DNA of 64,000 bases from Paraburkholderia azotifigens (GTDB lineage Bacteria > Pseudomonadota > Gammaproteobacteria > Burkholderiales > Burkholderiaceae), in contig NZ_VOQS01000005.1 in the NCBI RefSeq assembly GCF_007995085.1, forward strand, positions 1,178,001 to 1,242,000, given 5' to 3'. Position numbers and translations under genes: made by a program. Position 1 is the stretch's first letter. Each line of letters opens with the position of its first letter. The notes under the pieces are model-generated. The model was not told the DNA's origin. It ran no database searches and was given only the letters and a program-made list of their open reading frames with translations. Below, in pieces: positions 53,985-61,594 of this stretch.

Positions 53985-54391
53985 GAGCGTTCCCGCTGTC
54001 CGGACGCATCCTGACGCAGCGCGATGCGATAACGCCCTGCGCCGCCGATCGCGATCGTGCCGAACATGATGAGCAGCATCCACGCGAATTGCCCCTGATC
54101 CAGCGACCATTCGCGATGCACGAGACCCAGCGCGATGGCGCTGACGAGCATGACGGGCAGCGCGGCAAGCCGCGTCGCGATGCCCGCGATCATCAGCAAC
54201 GGACAGACGACCTCTGCAAAGATCGCGAACGCGAGCGTCAGCGTCTTGCCGAGATGCAGCGGGTCTTCGATCGCATCGAGCTGGCTTGTGTAATGGAGCG
54301 CCTTCGGCAGTCCATGCACGAGCAGCACGAGCACGCTCGCAGTGATGCGCAGAAACAGCAGCGCGGCGTCGGGGGCGGAAATGCGGTTCAT
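53978..54391 (-). CDS. DoxX family membrane protein
   Basis: A 137-residue, four-helix inner-membrane protein (LLFLRITASVLVLLVHGLPKALHY, LTLAFAIFAEVVCPLLMIAGIATRLAALPVMLVSAIALGLVHR, FAWMLLIMFGTIAIGGAGRYRI). The helix 1 HGLPK and helix 2 FAEVVCPLLMI patterns are typical of DoxX, whose members take part in thiol or quinone redox chemistry. It lies 14 bp after the amidohydrolase gene and overlaps the HD gene, so the three are one operon. Confidence 0.87.
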   Translation of the reverse strand: MNRISAPDAALLFLRITASVLVLLVHGLPKALHYTSQLDAIEDPLHLGKTLTLAFAIFAEVVCPLLMIAGIATRLAALPVMLVSAIALGLVHREWSLDQGQFAWMLLIMFGTIAIGGAGRYRIALRQDASGQRERSC

Positions 54392-54405
54392 CGCGCGGCG
54401 CCGCC

Positions 54406-56286
54406 TCAGAACGCAAAACAGCTGCAACCGAGCGCGCCCCAGAACGAGTTCGCATCGCCGGCGGGCACGTTGCTGCGCCACGCCCATGCATGCGCATGCT
54501 TGTGCACGCCGCACAGGTTCACGCACGCGTCGTTGCACGACTGCGCGAGCGGCGCGGCGGCGGGACGGTAGCGCGCATAGCCGCCGTATTCCGCGACGGG
54601 CGACCACGTCGGGCTGACGGGCAGCGCGGGCGGTGCGAACGAGTCGAACTCGCCGGCGGCATAGACGACGCGACCGTTCACCACCGTCAGCACCGACGTC
54701 AGATGCTTGATCGCTTCTTCGTCGACCGTGAAGAAGTCGTCGGACAGTACGGCGAAATCCGCGAGTTGACCCGGCACGAGCGCGCCCTTGCGCGTCTCGT
54801 CGCTCGAGAACCATGCGCTGCCGACGGTATAGCGGCGCAGCGCTTCCATGCGGTCGAGCCTGTCCTGCGCGGCGTACATCGGCGTGCCGCCGACCGTGCG
54901 TCCCGACACGAGCCAGTACAACGACACGAACGGATTGAAGCTCGCGACGCGCGTCGCGTCCGTGCCTGCGCCGACGGGCAGTCCCGCTGCCAGCATGTTG
55001 CGGATGGGCGGCGTGCGCGCGGCGGCTTCCGCGCCATAGCGCGCGATGAAGTACTCGCCCTGGAACGCCATCCGATGCTGAATCGCAATGCCGCCGCCAA
55101 GCGCCGCAATGCGCTCGATATTGCGTTGCGAGATCGTTTCGCAGTGGTCGAAGAACCAGCGCAGACCGTTGAACGGCGTGTCGATGTTGACGCGCTCGAA
55201 CACGTTCAGAAAGCGTTCGATTGATTCGTCGTAAGTGGCATGCAGGCGGAACGGCCAGCCGTTTTGCACGAGCAGCCGCACGACGGCTTCGAGTTCGCTT
55301 TCCATCGCGCCCGGCAGATCGGGGCGCGGCTCAAGGAAGTCTTCGAAGTCCGCTGCAGAGAACACCAGCATTTCGCCCGCGCCGTTCACCTTCAGGAAAT
55401 CGTCGCCGTCGCCAGGCTTCGTGGCCTTGATCCACTTCGCGAAGTCCTCGATTTCCTTCTTCGCGTTCTGCGTGAACAGGTTGTACGCGATACGCACCGT
55501 CAGTTCGTCGCGCTTCGCGAGTTCCATGATGACGGCGTAATCGTCGGGATAGGCCTGATAGCCGCCGCCCGCGTCGATCGCACTCGTCACGCCGAGGCGA
55601 TTGAGTTCGCGCATGAACTGACGCGACGAATTCATCTGGTCTTCAAGAGGCAGCTTCGGACCCTTGGCGAGCGTTGCGTACAGCAGGCCCGCGTTCGGGC
55701 GCGCGATCAGCATGCCCGTCGGATTGCCGCGCTTGTCGCGCTGGATTTCGCCGCCGGGCGGATTCGGCGTATCGCGGTCATAGCCGACTGCACGCAGCGC
55801 CGCCGCGTTCAGCAGCGCGCTGTCATAGAGATGCAGGATGAAGACGGGCGTATCGGGCGCGATTGCGTTGATCTCTTCGAGCGTCGGGCCGCGCTTCTCC
55901 GCAAACTGGAATTCGTTCCATCCGCCCACCACCCGCACCCATTGCGGTGCGGGCGTGCGCGCGACCTGCGCGCGCAGCATCTCGAGCGCATCGTGCAACG
56001 AAGGCACGCCGTCCCAGCGCAACTCGAGATTGAAGTTGAGGCCGCCGCGAATCACGTGAAGATGCGAGTCGTTGAGACCGGGAATGACCGTGCGGCCCTT
56101 CAGGTCGATACGGCGCGTGGCGTCGTTCGCCCATTGCATCATGTCGTGATCGTTGCCGCTCGCGACGATCTCGCCTTTGGACACGGCGAGCGCCGTCACG
56201 AACGAGCGCTTGTCGTCCTGCGTCGCTATCTTGCCGTTGTAGATCACCAGGTCCGCAATGCGGGCGGGCTGAATGGGTGCGGTCAT
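54406..56286 (-). CDS. YtcJ-type amidohydrolase
   Basis: A 626-residue metal-dependent hydrolase. N-terminal beta-sandwich strands are ADLVIYNGKIATQDDKRSFVTALAV. The metal site HLHV follows PGLNDS at about 72-79. TSAIDAGGGYQAYPDDY, HATYDES, FDHCETI, and the C-terminal GTDATRVASFNPF with the Asp ligand follow. GALVPGQLADFAVLSDDFFTV closes the sandwich. It hydrolyses an amide or carbamate of unknown identity in the cytoplasm. The final 60 residues hold a Cys/His-rich extension (CNDACVNLCGVHKHAHAWAW) beyond the typical family end. It follows the YcaC-like gene. Confidence 0.88.
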   Translation of the reverse strand: MTAPIQPARIADLVIYNGKIATQDDKRSFVTALAVSKGEIVASGNDHDMMQWANDATRRIDLKGRTVIPGLNDSHLHVIRGGLNFNLELRWDGVPSLHDALEMLRAQVARTPAPQWVRVVGGWNEFQFAEKRGPTLEEINAIAPDTPVFILHLYDSALLNAAALRAVGYDRDTPNPPGGEIQRDKRGNPTGMLIARPNAGLLYATLAKGPKLPLEDQMNSSRQFMRELNRLGVTSAIDAGGGYQAYPDDYAVIMELAKRDELTVRIAYNLFTQNAKKEIEDFAKWIKATKPGDGDDFLKVNGAGEMLVFSAADFEDFLEPRPDLPGAMESELEAVVRLLVQNGWPFRLHATYDESIERFLNVFERVNIDTPFNGLRWFFDHCETISQRNIERIAALGGGIAIQHRMAFQGEYFIARYGAEAAARTPPIRNMLAAGLPVGAGTDATRVASFNPFVSLYWLVSGRTVGGTPMYAAQDRLDRMEALRRYTVGSAWFSSDETRKGALVPGQLADFAVLSDDFFTVDEEAIKHLTSVLTVVNGRVVYAAGEFDSFAPPALPVSPTWSPVAEYGGYARYRPAAAPLAQSCNDACVNLCGVHKHAHAWAWRSNVPAGDANSFWGALGCSCFAF

Positions 56287-56413
56287 CGTCGCTCTCCGTC
56301 AAAACGTGGTCAGGCTGGGCTCGAACCGAGGTCAAACGCTTCCCCGCACGCGGCGCGATGAACGCCGCGCGCGAGGCATTGCTTAAAAACGCGTGTGATG
56401 CGATGAAGCCCGA

Positions 56414-57049
56414 TCAGCCCGCCTCGCTCGCGTGCTCGCCCAGGATCTGCTTCGCGTAGCGCACGCCGATGCCGTATGCGCTGTGCGCCTTGAAGATTTC
56501 CATGCAGCCTTCGTACGTTTCGCTGCGCGCCCAGTCGCGTTGCAGTTCGCACATGAACTGCAGCGAGTTCATCGGCACCGCGCCCGCCTGCACGATGCGC
56601 TGCACGGCGCGCTCATGTGCTTCTTCCGTGATGTCGCCGCATGCGTCCGTCGGCACGTAGATTTCGAAGCCTTCCTTCAGCATCTGAATGGTCGGGAACG
56701 TCACGCACACTTCCGTCCACAGGCCGGCGATCACGATCTTCTTGCGGCCCGTGGCCTTGATCGCTTCACGGAAGCCCTTGTCTTCCCACGAGTTCATCGA
56801 CGTGCGGTCGATCGGCTTGATCTCCGGAAATACCGATTGCACTTCAGGCAGCAGATGGCCGCTGAAAGAGTCGGCGGCGATCGTCGTCAGAACGGTCGGC
56901 ACCTTGAAGAGCTTTGCGCTCTTCGCGAGAATCTGGACGTTGTGCAGAACGTTCGTACGCTCGTGCGAGTGCGTGCCGAAGAACATCTGCGGCTGATGGT
57001 CGATAAGCGCGAGCGCGCACGTGTCGGGCGTCAACAGTTCATAGGCCAT
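56414..57049 (-). CDS. YcaC-like isochorismatase-family hydrolase
   Basis: A 211-residue cysteine hydrolase. The catalytic Asp is in LALIDHQPQMFFG, Lys in RKKIVIAG, and Cys in GLWTEVCVTFPTIQML. The sequence matches the octameric YcaC subgroup, cytoplasmic with unknown substrate. ATG 57049 has GGAG 6 nt upstream. It heads the minus-strand run that continues with YtcJ, DoxX and HD genes (127-bp gap to YtcJ). It lies about 180 bp downstream of the regulatory box at 57230-57283. Confidence 0.9.
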   Translation of the reverse strand: MAYELLTPDTCALALIDHQPQMFFGTHSHERTNVLHNVQILAKSAKLFKVPTVLTTIAADSFSGHLLPEVQSVFPEIKPIDRTSMNSWEDKGFREAIKATGRKKIVIAGLWTEVCVTFPTIQMLKEGFEIYVPTDACGDITEEAHERAVQRIVQAGAVPMNSLQFMCELQRDWARSETYEGCMEIFKAHSAYGIGVRYAKQILGEHASEAG

Positions 57050-57229
57050 GAGTAGCTCCATTTCTCGAGGATGCGAGAGACCCGCACGGGTGCCTGAAGC
57101 AACCGCGCTGGTGTCTGGTTAGTAGTCGGATACAGTCGACGTTGCATCGGCCATGCGGATGCGAACGGCTTCGTCGCGCAACTCAGGCGCGAGTTTCACA
57201 ATGCCGCGTGGGCATTACGACCTGGGAGA

Positions 57230-57283
57230 AGATTAGTGACGGGCGGACTTAAAGTCCTGATGGCAGTCTTAATCGTTATTAAG
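57230..57283 (-). promoter_or_regulatory. activator-type promoter, copy 1 (YcaC-like operon)
   Basis: Read on the minus strand: CTTAAT-type half-sites with 10-bp period (57283-57278 and 57273-57268), 9 bp, then AGGACTTT (57258-57251) whose AGGACT can serve as -35. After exactly 17 bp comes -10 TAATCT (57235-57230). The same parts and spacing recur at 61457-61510. A GGACTTAAAGTCC palindrome overlaps the -35. The box overlaps the stop codon of the regulator upstream. Confidence 0.6.
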
Positions 57284-60059
57284 CACGGGACTGAACGGAG
57301 ACGACCCGCAGCGGTGTGCGCGGGTTCGACGCGTTGCGCGCCGCGGTGCGTTCGGCGCCATTGCGCTGCTCGCATTCGAGCGATGCCGCGAGCCAGCGTT
57401 GCGCTTCGTCATGACGGCCAAGCGCGCGCAGCACGCCGCCCTTGATCCGGCACAACTCGGCGTAGTACCAGCGCTCGCCGTTGTCGTCGGCATGGCGCAG
57501 CGCCTGTTCGATCGCATCGAGCGCATCGTCGCCGCGCGACTCGTTCGTCATCGCGACGGCAAGCTGTCCCAGCAGCGGCGACAGCTGCGCGAGAAAACCC
57601 GTTGCGCGCAGCGCGGCAATCGACGCCGCGAGCCGCTCGACGGCGGCGGCGCCCGTTTCCATCAGCGTCATCAGCCACGCTTCATAGCACGCGCAACAGG
57701 CGCTCCAGATCGTGAAGCCGAAGCGCGTGGACAGTTCATGCAGCACGTCGATGCCATGCCGCGCCGCCGCGCGATCGTGGTTAAGCAGCGCAATCGGCAC
57801 AAGCGCTTCGACGAGCACATAACAGGTGACGATTTCATGGTCGTACTCGACAGCCGAATCGAAGCAGCGCGCGGCGAGGTCGTACGCCTCGCTGCGTTGC
57901 CCTTGCACCCAGAGCACGCGGGCCAGCGTCGCGCGCGCGACGATGCCGTGATCGACACGGAAGCCCGTCGTGTGCCAGCGGCTCAGCGGCTTCGCTTCGT
58001 AAGCCGCGATCATCCGTTCGAGCAATTCGCGCGCGCGGCACTGGTCGCCCGTATAGTGCAGCGCAATGCCTTCGACGCGGTCCGCGAGCACGGAAAGCGT
58101 CGGATGGCCGCTGCTGCGCGCGAGATCGCCGAAACGGCGCGCGAGCATCAGCGCATCTCGCGCACGTCCGCCGTATTGATGCCAGTTCCACACGCCCCAG
58201 CGCGCGCGCGATGCATAGTCCGTGTGACCCGCCCGCACTGCGTCGTTCAGCACCAGCGTCCAGGCTTCGCGTGTTTCCGCCAACGGCCCTTCTGCATAGA
58301 CGAGCGCCGCAGCAAGCGCCGACACGAGCCGCAAGCGCGTCTCGACATCGACGCCCGCGTCGTCCGGCTCTTGCTTCGGCATGATGCGCAGCGCGGCGCG
58401 CGCACGGCTGCAACACTCGTCGACGAGCGAGAGGTCGTAGAGATAAGGCACCGTGACGGCGGCGAGCGCAATGCCCGTCGCGTGATCGCTGCGTTCGCCG
58501 AGGGTCCAGTCGAGCGCCGTGCGCACATTGCCCAGCTCGCGCGTGAACTCGGTGAGCCATTCGACGACGGGCCGCTCGGCCCACCGTTTCTGCGCCGTTT
58601 CGAGCAGTTCGAGAAACAGCGTCGCGTGCGCGCCGGCTGCGGGCGTGCGTTCGCCGTTGTCGTCGAGCTGCTGCAGCGCGTAGGCACGCGTGGTTTCCAG
58701 CAAGCGATAGCGATACGACGAGCCCTCGAAGTCCGTCGTCAGCAGCGAGCGCGACACGAGACCGCTGACGGCATCGAGCGCTTCCATGCGCGAGAGCCCG
58801 GCGCGCGCGGCCATCGCGCAGGCTGCATCGAGCGTGAAGCCATTGACGAATGTGCCGAGCCAGCGCAGCAGTTTCTGTTCGTCGCGGCTCAACAGCCGGT
58901 AGCTCCAGTCGAGCGTCGCCTTCAGCGTCTGATGGCGCGGCAGCGCCGTGCGCCGTCCGCCCGTGAGAATACGGAAACGGTCGTCGAGATGCTCGGCCAG
59001 CAGGCCGATGCCGAGCACAGCGGCACGCGACGCCGCCAGTTCCAGCGCGAGCGGAATGCCGTCGAGTCGGCGGCATACTTCGCCCGTCAGAAGAAGGCTG
59101 GTTTCGTCGAGCGGGAACTGCGCGCCGTCCGCCTGCGCGCGCGCAAGGAAGAAGCGCACGGCGGCCGTGCGCAGCACGTCGGCGCCGGGATCGTTTGCGG
59201 TCGGCACGGAAAGCGGCGGCAATTGATAGACGATCTCGTCGCGTACGCGCAGCGCCTCGCGGCTCGTCGCAAGCACGCGCATGCGGCTGCCCGCGCCCGT
59301 CAGCGCTTCCGCCATCGCGGCGACGATTTCCAGCACCTGCTCGCAGTTGTCGAGCACCACGAGCGCCTCGCGCTCGCGCCATTCGGCCGCGATCTGAGCG
59401 AGCGCCGTGCGGCTCGCCGACAGACGGCTGCCCATCGCGAAGGCAAGCGCATCGAGCGCCGACTGCGCGTCGTACACGGCGGCGAGCGGCACGAACACGA
59501 CGCCATCGGCGAAGTCCTGCTGGACGGCATGGGCGACTTCGACGGCAAGCCGCGTCTTGCCGATACCGCCCGTGCCCACCAGCGTCACGGTCCGATGCGC
59601 GCGCAACGCGCCCTTCGCGCCATCGAGCGCATCCTGGCGGCCGATCAGCTCCGGCACGCGCGCGGGCAGCGGCTGACGCGCGGGCCGCGCCGGGTCGCTG
59701 CCGAAAGACACATTAGCGCTCGCAGCGGGCGGCTCGCTTGCCGCATCGAACACGGGACCAGCGTCCGCCTGCAGGATCAGCCGATAGCCGCGTCCAGGAA
59801 CGGTGGCGATGCGTTCGCGCTCGTCGCCGAACGCACGGCGCAGCGCGGAGATATGAACCTGCAGATTGTTCTTTTCGACGACCGTGGTCGGCCAGACGCC
59901 GCGCATGATCTCTTCTTTCGACACGAGATCGCCGTCGGCGGCTATCAGCAAGGCGAGAATGTCGAACGCGCGGCTGCCGACAGGCACCTTGCGCCCATCG
60001 TGACGCACTTCGCGATGATCGAGTGAAACTTCGAGTTGACCGATCCTGATCGTCGTCAT
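57279..60059 (-). CDS. winged-helix/STAND ATPase regulator
   Basis: A 926-residue regulator. Residues 1-95 are an OmpR/PhoB-like winged helix (IRIGQLEVSLDHREVRHDGRKVPVGSRAFDILALLIAADGDLVSKEEIMRGVWPTTVVEKNNLQVHISALRRAFGDE). The ATPase module starts at LIGRQDALDGAK: Walker A LVGTGGIGKTRLA, Walker B ALVVLDNCEQV, ATSREALRVRDE and GIPLALELAASRAAVLGI. The C-terminal 500 residues are helical TPR-like repeats. It resembles BTAD/AfsR-SARP-type and other STAND activators. It is upstream of the YcaC-like operon on the same strand, with a shared direct-repeat promoter at its 3' end. Confidence 0.88.
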   Translation of the reverse strand: MTTIRIGQLEVSLDHREVRHDGRKVPVGSRAFDILALLIAADGDLVSKEEIMRGVWPTTVVEKNNLQVHISALRRAFGDERERIATVPGRGYRLILQADAGPVFDAASEPPAASANVSFGSDPARPARQPLPARVPELIGRQDALDGAKGALRAHRTVTLVGTGGIGKTRLAVEVAHAVQQDFADGVVFVPLAAVYDAQSALDALAFAMGSRLSASRTALAQIAAEWREREALVVLDNCEQVLEIVAAMAEALTGAGSRMRVLATSREALRVRDEIVYQLPPLSVPTANDPGADVLRTAAVRFFLARAQADGAQFPLDETSLLLTGEVCRRLDGIPLALELAASRAAVLGIGLLAEHLDDRFRILTGGRRTALPRHQTLKATLDWSYRLLSRDEQKLLRWLGTFVNGFTLDAACAMAARAGLSRMEALDAVSGLVSRSLLTTDFEGSSYRYRLLETTRAYALQQLDDNGERTPAAGAHATLFLELLETAQKRWAERPVVEWLTEFTRELGNVRTALDWTLGERSDHATGIALAAVTVPYLYDLSLVDECCSRARAALRIMPKQEPDDAGVDVETRLRLVSALAAALVYAEGPLAETREAWTLVLNDAVRAGHTDYASRARWGVWNWHQYGGRARDALMLARRFGDLARSSGHPTLSVLADRVEGIALHYTGDQCRARELLERMIAAYEAKPLSRWHTTGFRVDHGIVARATLARVLWVQGQRSEAYDLAARCFDSAVEYDHEIVTCYVLVEALVPIALLNHDRAAARHGIDVLHELSTRFGFTIWSACCACYEAWLMTLMETGAAAVERLAASIAALRATGFLAQLSPLLGQLAVAMTNESRGDDALDAIEQALRHADDNGERWYYAELCRIKGGVLRALGRHDEAQRWLAASLECEQRNGAERTAARNASNPRTPLRVVSVQSRA

Positions 60060-60289
60060 CTGTGAAGGTGAGTGTTGAGGACCGTGAAGCTTGCAACGGC
60101 CGTTGCGCGAGTTTGCAGGACTCACACTATACGATGGCGCGTCGAAACTGGCTGCGACGCGGTGTGGCCATGAGGGACGTGCGGTCATCGTGAGAGACGC
60201 AGAACAGTCTACAACGAACAAAAGCCGCCCTGCACGATGCATGGGCGGCTATCGATGCCGCGCGTCGCCGGCGCACAGCCTGAGCTATC

Positions 60290-60361
60290 AGTCGCTCAGG
60301 CCTTCGTTCAGGCCTTCGTTCGGCCCATCATTCAGCCCTTCATTCAGCCCTTCATTCAGCC
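60290..60361. repeat. 12-bp tandem repeat at the 3' end of the haloperoxidase-like gene
   Basis: Five full units and one degenerate unit of the pattern CTTCRTTCAGSC run from just inside the last codons of the hydrolase gene into the downstream region. The unit keeps reading frame. In an alternative minus-strand frame it encodes a Glu-Gly-Leu-Asn repeat. Confidence 0.85.
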
Positions 60362-61351
60362 CTTCAGGAACGCGAGCAGATCGGCGTTGACCTGCTCGAC
60401 ATGCGTGCTGCACATGCCGTGCGGCGCGCCCGCATAGACCTTCAGCGTCGCGTTCTTCACGAGCTTCGACGCGAGCTTCGCCGATGCGTCGATGGGCACG
60501 ATCTGGTCGTCGTCGCCGTGCAGAAACAGCGTCGGCACGTCGATCTTCTTCAGGTCTTCCGTATAGTCGACTTCGGAGAACTGCTTGATGCACTCGTACT
60601 GGCCTTTGATCGAGCCTTCCATGCCCTGGCGCCAGAAGTCCTGAACCAGCCCTTGCGACACCCTGGCATTCGGGCGGTTGAAGCCATAGAACGGCGTCGC
60701 GAGATCCAGATAGAACTGCGAGCGGTTGGCGGCCACGCCTGTCCGAATCCCATCGAATACGGACATCGCGAGGCCGCCGGGATTGGCCTGCGTCTTCAGC
60801 ATCAGCGGCGGCACCGCGCCGATCAGCACGGCCTTCGCGACGCGCTTCGAGCCATGACGGCCGATGTAATGCGCGACTTCGCCGCCGCCCGTCGAATGCC
60901 CGACCAGCATCGCGTTCTTCACGTCGAGCGCGTCGAGCACGGCGGCCAGATCGTCCGCATAGGTGTCCATGTCGTTGCCGCCCGACGACTGGCCCGAACG
61001 GCCATGGCCACGCCGGTCGTGCGCGATCACGCGATAGCCCTGGTTCACGAGGAACAGCATCTGCGGGTCCCACGCATCGGCGCAGAGCGGCCAGCCGTGC
61101 GAGAAGACGACGGGCGTGCCCGTGCCCCAGTCCTTGAAGAAAATCTCCGTGCCGTCCTTCGCCTTCACGAAGCTGCCACCTTGCTGGTGTACGCGTCCCA
61201 CGTGACCGCCCGCTGCCCCTGCGCCCGCCGTGCCCGCTGCATTGGCCGACAGGCTCGCCATGGCCGCCACGGCCCCCGCCATCGTCGCGCCCGCCGACAG
61301 CAGCCTGCGCCGCGATTCCGAGGGTGCTGCCGTGTAGCTCTGCGTGTTCAT
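60356..61351 (-). CDS. exported alpha/beta hydrolase, non-heme haloperoxidase-like
   Basis: A 331-residue protein. The N-terminus ([28 protein letters not shown]) is a probable twin-arginine signal. The alpha/beta hydrolase domain has the oxyanion region [12 protein letters not shown], nucleophile elbow VGHSTGGG (Ser), Asp in HGDDDQIVP and His in APHGMCSTH. The sequence is close to cofactor-free chloroperoxidases/aryl esterases ([17 protein letters not shown]). Tat export to the periplasm is uncommon for this family. The ATG has GGAGAAC upstream. It is preceded by the promoter box at 61457-61510. Confidence 0.88.
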   Translation of the reverse strand: MNTQSYTAAPSESRRRLLSAGATMAGAVAAMASLSANAAGTAGAGAAGGHVGRVHQQGGSFVKAKDGTEIFFKDWGTGTPVVFSHGWPLCADAWDPQMLFLVNQGYRVIAHDRRGHGRSGQSSGGNDMDTYADDLAAVLDALDVKNAMLVGHSTGGGEVAHYIGRHGSKRVAKAVLIGAVPPLMLKTQANPGGLAMSVFDGIRTGVAANRSQFYLDLATPFYGFNRPNARVSQGLVQDFWRQGMEGSIKGQYECIKQFSEVDYTEDLKKIDVPTLFLHGDDDQIVPIDASAKLASKLVKNATLKVYAGAPHGMCSTHVEQVNADLLAFLKG

Positions 61352-61456
61352 TGAGTTGTTCTCCGTCGTTGCATCGCATCGCGCCGGCTTGCGCGGCGAT
61401 GGTCTGTTGTCGATGACTGGACACAGCCGGTATGCGGGCCGTATCGCGAGTGACGG

Positions 61457-61510
61457 AGCTTAGCGGCGCGCAAGGTCAAAGTCCTTGTGTGCGGCTTAAA
61501 CATCCTTAAA
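61457..61510 (-). promoter_or_regulatory. activator-type promoter, copy 2 (haloperoxidase-like gene)
   Basis: Read on the minus strand: TTTAAG at 61510-61505 and 61500-61495 (10-bp period), 9 bp, then AGGACTTT (61485-61478). After 17 bp from AGGACT comes -10 TAAGCT (61462-61457). All spacings match copy 1. It lies between the stop of the second regulator and the hydrolase gene, about 100 bp upstream of the latter. Confidence 0.6.
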
Positions 61511-61594
61511 TGCAGACGGCCCGCTTGCCGGGCGCGGTCGCATTAAGGAATTTTCAGGAGGGATCGAACCCGTCGAAACGTGCGAATTTTCGCT

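Noticed and set aside
56321..56345. tRNA-like GGCTCGAACC stretch
   Set aside because: No matching acceptor, D or anticodon stems around it.
57399..60026. An 875-codon open frame on the plus strand
   Set aside because: It is fully antisense to the STAND regulator. Its product is Arg/His/Gln-rich without any family feature, as usual for shadow frames in high-GC DNA.
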